Below, piece after piece: positions 58,227-64,000 of a DNA stretch of 64,000 nucleotides (positions are counted from its first letter, which is position 1; the number at the start of each line of letters is the position of its first letter). Under the pieces are notes generated by a model, which was given only the letters and a program-made list of their open reading frames with translations, did no database searches and had not been told where the DNA came from. The DNA is from Pseudomonas sichuanensis. Its GTDB lineage: Bacteria; Pseudomonadota; Gammaproteobacteria; Pseudomonadales; Pseudomonadaceae. A program made the translations under genes and the position numbers. Location: assembly GCF_003231305.1 (NCBI RefSeq), contig NZ_QKVM01000015.1, forward strand, positions 43,116-107,115, given 5' to 3'.

Positions 58227-60089
58227 TCAAACCCACAGCTTCTTGATGTCACGCCCGCCGCAGGTCAGGTTGACCATTGCACGGGTCACCATGACGGCGG
58301 TGAACATCGAGGTGAAAATCCCGAGGGACATGGTGACCGCGAAGCCTTTGACCGGGCCGGTACCCATGGCGAACAGGATGCCGCCCACCAGCAGGCTGGT
58401 CAGGTTGGCGTCGATGATCGCGGTGTACGCACGGTTGAAGCCTTCGTGGATGGCACGCTGCACCGACATGCCGGCGTTCAGCTCCTCGCGGATACGCGAG
58501 AAGATCAGCACGTTGGCGTCGACCGCCATACCCATGGTCAGCACGATACCGGCGATACCCGGCAAGGTCAGCGTGGCGCCCAGCAGCGACATCAATGCCA
58601 GCAGCAGCACCATGTTGCCCGCCAGGGCGACGGTGGCAATCACGCCGAAGCCACGGTAGATGGCGATGATGAACAGCGAGACGAACAGCATGCCCCACAG
58701 GGATGCATCGATACCCTTGGTGATGTTGTCGGCACCCAGGCTCGGGCCAATGGTACGTTCTTCGGCGAAGTACATCGGCGCAGCCAGACCACCGGCACGC
58801 AGCAGCAGGGCCAGCTCGGACGATTCGCCCTGGCCGTTCAGGCCGGTGATGCGGAACTGGCTGCCCAGCGGCGACTGGATGGTCGCCAGGCTGATGATCT
58901 TCTTCTCTTCCTTGAAGCTCTGGACCGCAACGTCTTTCTCGACGCCGTTGACCGTCTGCTTCTCGTAGTGAGTGACCGGCTTCTGCTCGATGAAGATCAC
59001 CGCCATGCTGCGCCCGACGTTGGAGCGGGTAGCGCGGCTCATCAGCTCGCCGCCGTGGCCGTCAAGGCGAATGTTCACCTGCGGGCGACCGTGCTCGTCG
59101 AAGCTGGCCTGGGCGTCGGTGACCTGGTCACCGGTGATGATCAGGCCGCGCTCGACCGGGGCGGAGCGGCCGCCTTCGCGGAACTCGAACACCTCGGTGG
59201 TGGCTTTGGACGCACCCGGCTCGGCGCCGAAGCGGAACTCCAGGTTGGCGGTCTTGCCGAGGATACGCTTGGCTTCGGCGGTGTCCTGCACACCCGGCAG
59301 CTCGACCACGATGCGGTTGGCGCCCTGGCGCTGTACCAGCGGCTCGGCCACGCCCAGCTCGTTCACACGGTTGCGAACGGTGGTCAGGTTCTGCTTGATG
59401 GAGTATTCGCGGATTTCGGCGACCTTGGCCTGGGTCAGCGCCAGGCGCAGCACGGCGAGCTCGTTGCGCTCGGTGGTGGTCAGTTCGAAATCATTGAAAT
59501 TCTTGCGGATCAGGCTGCGGGCCTGTTCGCGGGTAGCGTCGTCGGCGAAGCCCAGCATGATGCCGCCATCCTGCTGAGGCAGGCTGCGGTAGCGGACGCG
59601 CTCTTTGCGCAGCAAGGTCTTGACCTCGCCTTCGTAGACTTTCATGCGGGCAGTCATGGCCTTGTCCATGTCCACTTCCAGCAGGAAGTGCACACCACCG
59701 GACAGGTCCAGGCCCAGCTTCATCGGGCTGGCACCCAGGTTGCGCAGCCACTGCGGGGTGGTCTGGGCCAGGTTCAGGGCCACGACATAGTCATCGCCGA
59801 GGGCCTTGCGCGCCACATCCTTGGCTGGCAGCTGGTCTTCCTGGTTGGTCAGGCGCACCAGCGCACTGCCCTTCTCGCCCAGGTTGCCGCCTTTCACCGC
59901 GATGCCGGCATCGGTCAGCGCCTTGGTGACGCGATCGAGGTCAGCCTGGCTGACATGCAGCGCGGAGCTGGCGCCGCTGATCTGCACCGCCGGATCATCC
60001 GGGTAGAGGTTGGGTGCGGAATAAATAAAACCGATCGCAAGTACCGCCACGATCAGCAGGTATTTCCACAGAGGGTATTTGTTCAGCAT
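58227..60089 (-). CDS. secD: Protein translocase subunit SecD
   Basis: The 620-residue protein has an N-terminal helix, a large periplasmic region with the LGLDLSGGVHFLLEVDMDKA motif, and five C-terminal helices containing GIAGIVLTMGMAVDANVLIF. ATG at 60089 is preferred over the adjacent GTG at 60092 and gives the usual length. Confidence 0.96.
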   Translation of the reverse strand: MLNKYPLWKYLLIVAVLAIGFIYSAPNLYPDDPAVQISGASSALHVSQADLDRVTKALTDAGIAVKGGNLGEKGSALVRLTNQEDQLPAKDVARKALGDDYVVALNLAQTTPQWLRNLGASPMKLGLDLSGGVHFLLEVDMDKAMTARMKVYEGEVKTLLRKERVRYRSLPQQDGGIMLGFADDATREQARSLIRKNFNDFELTTTERNELAVLRLALTQAKVAEIREYSIKQNLTTVRNRVNELGVAEPLVQRQGANRIVVELPGVQDTAEAKRILGKTANLEFRFGAEPGASKATTEVFEFREGGRSAPVERGLIITGDQVTDAQASFDEHGRPQVNIRLDGHGGELMSRATRSNVGRSMAVIFIEQKPVTHYEKQTVNGVEKDVAVQSFKEEKKIISLATIQSPLGSQFRITGLNGQGESSELALLLRAGGLAAPMYFAEERTIGPSLGADNITKGIDASLWGMLFVSLFIIAIYRGFGVIATVALAGNMVLLLALMSLLGATLTLPGIAGIVLTMGMAVDANVLIFSRIREELNAGMSVQRAIHEGFNRAYTAIIDANLTSLLVGGILFAMGTGPVKGFAVTMSLGIFTSMFTAVMVTRAMVNLTCGGRDIKKLWV

Positions 60090-60153
60090 CACGCCGCCCG
60101 TTCAAGACGCGGGGCGCTTTGCGCGCCCCGACTGGAAAAATGAAACCGGTAAC

Positions 60154-60489
60154 TCAGATAGCCTTGAGCGTACCTTTTGGCAGGGTCGCGGCAATCGCGC
60201 CCTTCTGGAACTTCAGCTCGACGGTGTCGGACACTTCCAGAACCACGAAATCATCGGAAACCTTGACGATCTTGCCGGCGATGCCGCCGTTGGTGACAAC
60301 TTCGTCACCCTTCTGCAAGTTGCTCAGCAGGTTCTTCTGCTCTTTGGCACGCTTGGCCTGCGGGCGCCAGATCATCAGGTAGAAGATGACCAGGAAGCCG
60401 ACCAGGAAGATCCACTCGAAGCCGGTACCGGCTGGACCGGCGGCAGGGGCTGCAGCGTCCGCGTAGGCGGCGGGAATCAAGAAGCTCAT
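60154..60489 (-). CDS. yajC: SecDF-associated subunit YajC
   Basis: The 111-residue protein has one membrane helix (WIFLVGFLVIFYLMIWRPQA), then the conserved basic and beta-rich domain (GDEVVTNGGIAGKIVKVSDD). It is part of the SecDF-YajC holotranslocon and lies between tgt and secD. Confidence 0.95.
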   Translation of the reverse strand: MSFLIPAAYADAAAPAAGPAGTGFEWIFLVGFLVIFYLMIWRPQAKRAKEQKNLLSNLQKGDEVVTNGGIAGKIVKVSDDFVVLEVSDTVELKFQKGAIAATLPKGTLKAI

Positions 60490-60532
60490 TGTGCACTCCT
60501 AATGCAAATTTTCTAATAATGGATGCAAACAG

Positions 60533-62712
<2,180 letters not shown>

Positions 62713-62779
62713 GATGATGTTCGGTTCGACAGGGCCGGGAAGTTTAGCCCAATGCATGAAAATTGACCATGAAAGACGA

Positions 62780-62808
62780 TTGACCGACCTCATGCGCCTC
62801 TCTATACT
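62780..62808 (+). promoter_or_regulatory. Promoter of tRNA-Leu
   Basis: -35 TTGACC (62780-62785) and -10 TATACT (62803-62808) with exactly 17 bp between. The GC-rich stretch after the -10 (GCGCCGCG) is the discriminator type associated with stringent control of stable RNA. Confidence 0.9.
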
Positions 62809-62820
62809 GCGCCGCGACAA

Positions 62821-62905
62821 GCCCTGATGGCGGAATTGGTAGACGCGGCGGATTCAAAATCCGTTTTCGAAAGGAGTGGGAGTTCGAGTCTCCCTCGGGG
62901 CACCA
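62821..62905 (+). tRNA. tRNA-Leu (anticodon CAA)
   Basis: This 85-nt class II tRNA has an acceptor stem GCCCTGA/TCGGGGC with one G-T pair, and encoded CCA at 62903-62905. The anticodon arm GCGGA-TTCAAAA-TCCGT places CAA at 34-36. The long variable arm and TTCGAGT T-loop are typical of leucine tRNA. Reads UUG codons. Followed by its own terminator. Confidence 0.97.
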
Positions 62906-62913
62906 AAATCCAG

Positions 62914-62942
62914 AAAAAACCGACCTTATGGTCGGTTTTTTT
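62914..62942 (+). terminator. Terminator after tRNA-Leu
   Basis: ACCGACC pairs with GGTCGGT around TTAT, followed by TTTTTT and preceded by A6. Confidence 0.95.
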
Positions 62943-63024
62943 GTGCCTGGAATTCGGGGAAAGCTGGGCAGACCGTACCGGCTTCATCGCCGGAAAGCCC
63001 ACACTGTGAACTTGCACGTCCGCT

Positions 63025-63097
63025 GTGGGAGCTGGCTTGCCGGAGCGCCAGGCCTGAACCCTGTACCGCCCAAGGCGGGAGCTGGCTTGCCAGCGAT
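63025..63097 (+). repeat. Two REP-like units of a third type in direct orientation
   Basis: GGGAGCTGGCTTGCC occurs in the units starting near 63025 and 63074, both in the same orientation. They have the REP layout but with GCTGG in place of GCGGG. The first has lost its distal arm. Confidence 0.55.
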
Positions 63098-63242
63098 ACG
63101 CTGCGACAGCGGCGCCCGCTTCACTGATTCAATCTTGCCCCCACGTCTTTAAGACTTTCCCCATTCCCTGTAGTCCATTTCCCAAACATACTCCAAACCC
63201 CTTTCAAGCCATTGCGGTGGTCTGGGTCGGGTTTTAGTCTCG

Positions 63243-63389
63243 GCCGGTCGTTGCCAAATCAACGACCGGCTTTGACAGGCTGACTTGCAGATACCTCTTA
63301 TGGCTTCGCCTTTCTGGCGGCTGTACGTGGGGCACCTCGTGTGCGCCGGGTTTCTCTGCTCTCGGTCTGTCAACCCGCGTATAGCTGCC
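63243..63389 (+). ncRNA. Candidate structured RNA leader of the 77-aa gene
   Basis: Several pairings fit together. Hairpin H1 is a perfect 11-bp stem (63243-63253 with 63260-63270, loop CCAAAT). A long-range 12-bp helix P1 (63316-63327 with 63378-63389) includes two G-U pairs. Inside it are a small hairpin GCAC/GTGC (63332-63344) and helix P3 CGGGTT/AACCCG (63347-63352 with 63372-63377), which directly abuts P1. Together they form a three-way junction. It lies about 60 nt before the gene start. The 543-bp region from the tRNA to the gene holds no other gene. Confidence 0.5.
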
Positions 63390-63448
63390 ACCCATTTGTT
63401 TGACAGCCAATGGTGGTAGCTCCGACTGAACTAGCGGAGAGATACACC

Positions 63449-63682
63449 ATGATAAAAATTGTCCCCGACCCACCGCTTTCCCCTGAGAAGTCCCACTCCC
63501 TGGAAGACCTCCTGGTCCAGATCTCGGAGAGGCTCTTCTGCGCCCTTTCCATCATCCACCTGCACACGCCGGCCCATGTCACGCCCTTGGGCCGAGGCCT
63601 GTCGCTGACGACCACCCACGAGATCGAAGCCGCCCGTCAATTGGCGGAACTGGCATTGAGCAAACTGCAGGTCAAGCACTGA
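63449..63682 (+). CDS. Small Pseudomonas-restricted protein (DUF3077/DUF6124-like), 77 residues
   Basis: The ATG at 63449 has GGAGAG upstream. The protein begins MIKIVPDPPLSPEKSHSLED and contains a helical middle (LVQISERLFCALSIIHLH) and C-terminal helix (HEIEAARQLAELALSKLQVK). The MxKIVPDPP start is, to my recollection, typical of a multi-copy family of short proteins found mainly in Pseudomonas and grouped as DUF3077 or DUF6124. There is no signal peptide; function unknown. The structured region upstream suggests post-transcriptional control. Confidence 0.75.
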   Translation: MIKIVPDPPLSPEKSHSLEDLLVQISERLFCALSIIHLHTPAHVTPLGRGLSLTTTHEIEAARQLAELALSKLQVKH

Positions 63683-63695
63683 CCAGGGAGAGACC

Positions 63696-63809
63696 GTGAG
63701 CGACGACAGGACTGCCCCGCGGGGCAACAGCTGCATAAGCTCTAAACGGCCCTGTATGAGGCTCCTGGACGCCTTGCTGGCCACTGCAACACCAACGCCT
63801 CATGCATAG
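63696..63809 (+). CDS. Possible 37-residue reading frame following the 77-aa gene
   Basis: A GTG at 63696, close behind GGGAGAG, opens a 37-codon frame (MSDDRTAPRGNSCISSKRPC at its start) 13 nt after the previous stop. It ends just before a REP copy. Support is only the ribosome site and spacing; it could be chance. Confidence 0.3.
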   Translation: MSDDRTAPRGNSCISSKRPCMRLLDALLATATPTPHA

Positions 63810-63811
63810 AG

Positions 63812-63909
63812 CGTGGGAGCGGGCTTGCCCCGCGATGAGGCCCGCCCAGCTAACCTCACTGCCTGAGTGTTGCCTTACCAGAGCTATCGCGGGGCAAGCC
63901 CGCTCCGAC
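63812..63909. repeat. Inverted REP pair (type 1)
   Basis: Copies at 63812-63836 and 63886-63909 in inverted orientation. The second has a base change (CTCCGAC in place of CTCCCAC). Confidence 0.85.
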
Positions 63910-63947
63910 AAGTGCTCTACGCCAGCCTGGCATGGTCGCGGAAAAGA

Positions 63948-63983
63948 CAAAACCCCTATCTGCATGCGCAGATAGGGGTTTTG
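63948..63983. terminator. Strong bidirectional terminator at the right edge
   Basis: A perfect 16-bp stem (starting CAAAACCCCTATCTGC) with loop ATGC and A4/T4 at its ends. The gene it serves on the right lies outside the window. Confidence 0.9.
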
Positions 63984-64000
63984 CGAAATGAATCTTGACG

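Noticed and set aside
62821..63150. tRNA-Leu as an integration site for a mobile island
   Set aside because: No integrase, no repeat of the tRNA 3' end elsewhere in the window, and the downstream genes are Pseudomonas core-like.
63149..63391. 80-codon open frame on the minus strand across the structured leader
   Set aside because: No ribosome site, unusual composition, and it coincides with the symmetric pairing of the plus-strand structure.

Overview
This is a 64 kb stretch of a Pseudomonas chromosome. The high GC content, the gene order (roxSR, dpp/opdP, prfC, fecIRA, speC, piuC/fiu, der-bamB-hisS-ispG-rodZ-pilF-rlmN-ndk, isc, cysE, trmJ, suhB, secFD-yajC-tgt-queA, tRNA-Leu) and the many REP-type palindromes all point to the P. 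putida group. No prophage, insertion sequence, integrase, rRNA or CRISPR array is visible.

Region 1 (1-2.7 kb) holds the RoxS/RoxR redox two-component system, with RoxR cut by the left edge, and a periplasmic SIMPL-domain protein. Region 2 (3-13.6 kb) is a peptide-import cluster: three paralogous periplasmic binding proteins, an OprD-family porin, and an ABC transporter core of two permeases and two ATPases. A strong GC hairpin follows each binding-protein and porin gene. Region 3 (13.6-17.8 kb) has a 24-residue membrane peptide, an AraC-type regulator with an NTF2-like sensor half, a FAD amine oxidase, a DUF861 cupin and a PotF-like polyamine-binding protein. prfC follows on the other strand.

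Region 4 (19.7-23.5 kb) is an OpuC-type osmoprotectant transporter with a long leader. Region 5 (23.6-36.7 kb) is dominated by iron: fecA-fecR-fecI, then piuC and a catecholate-type TonB receptor divided by a regulatory region, and a PepSY/flavodoxin/reductase fusion that could reduce imported ferric chelates. Embedded here are speC (ornithine decarboxylase), an unrecognised 173-residue protein and a Sel1-repeat protein. A 19-bp element, 16/19 identical, lies in front of both fecI and the fiu-type receptor.

Region 6 (36.7-62.7 kb) is mostly conserved housekeeping on the minus strand: an omega-amidase/transaminase pair; ribosome GTPase Der; BamB, YfgM, HisS, IspG, RodZ, PilF, RlmN and Ndk; the complete iscRSUA-hscBA-fdx-iscX iron-sulfur operon with two abutting IscR-type sites at its promoter; cysE and trmJ; suhB on the plus strand; a glycine-zipper protein; and queA-tgt-yajC-secD-secF.

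Region 7 (62.8-64 kb) has tRNA-Leu(CAA) with a near-consensus promoter. It also has a Pseudomonas-specific small gene (77 aa) preceded by a well-paired multi-branched RNA-like structure, the least explained element in the window. Nine inverted REP pairs of two sequence types sit at gene ends; each pair combines two copies of the same type.
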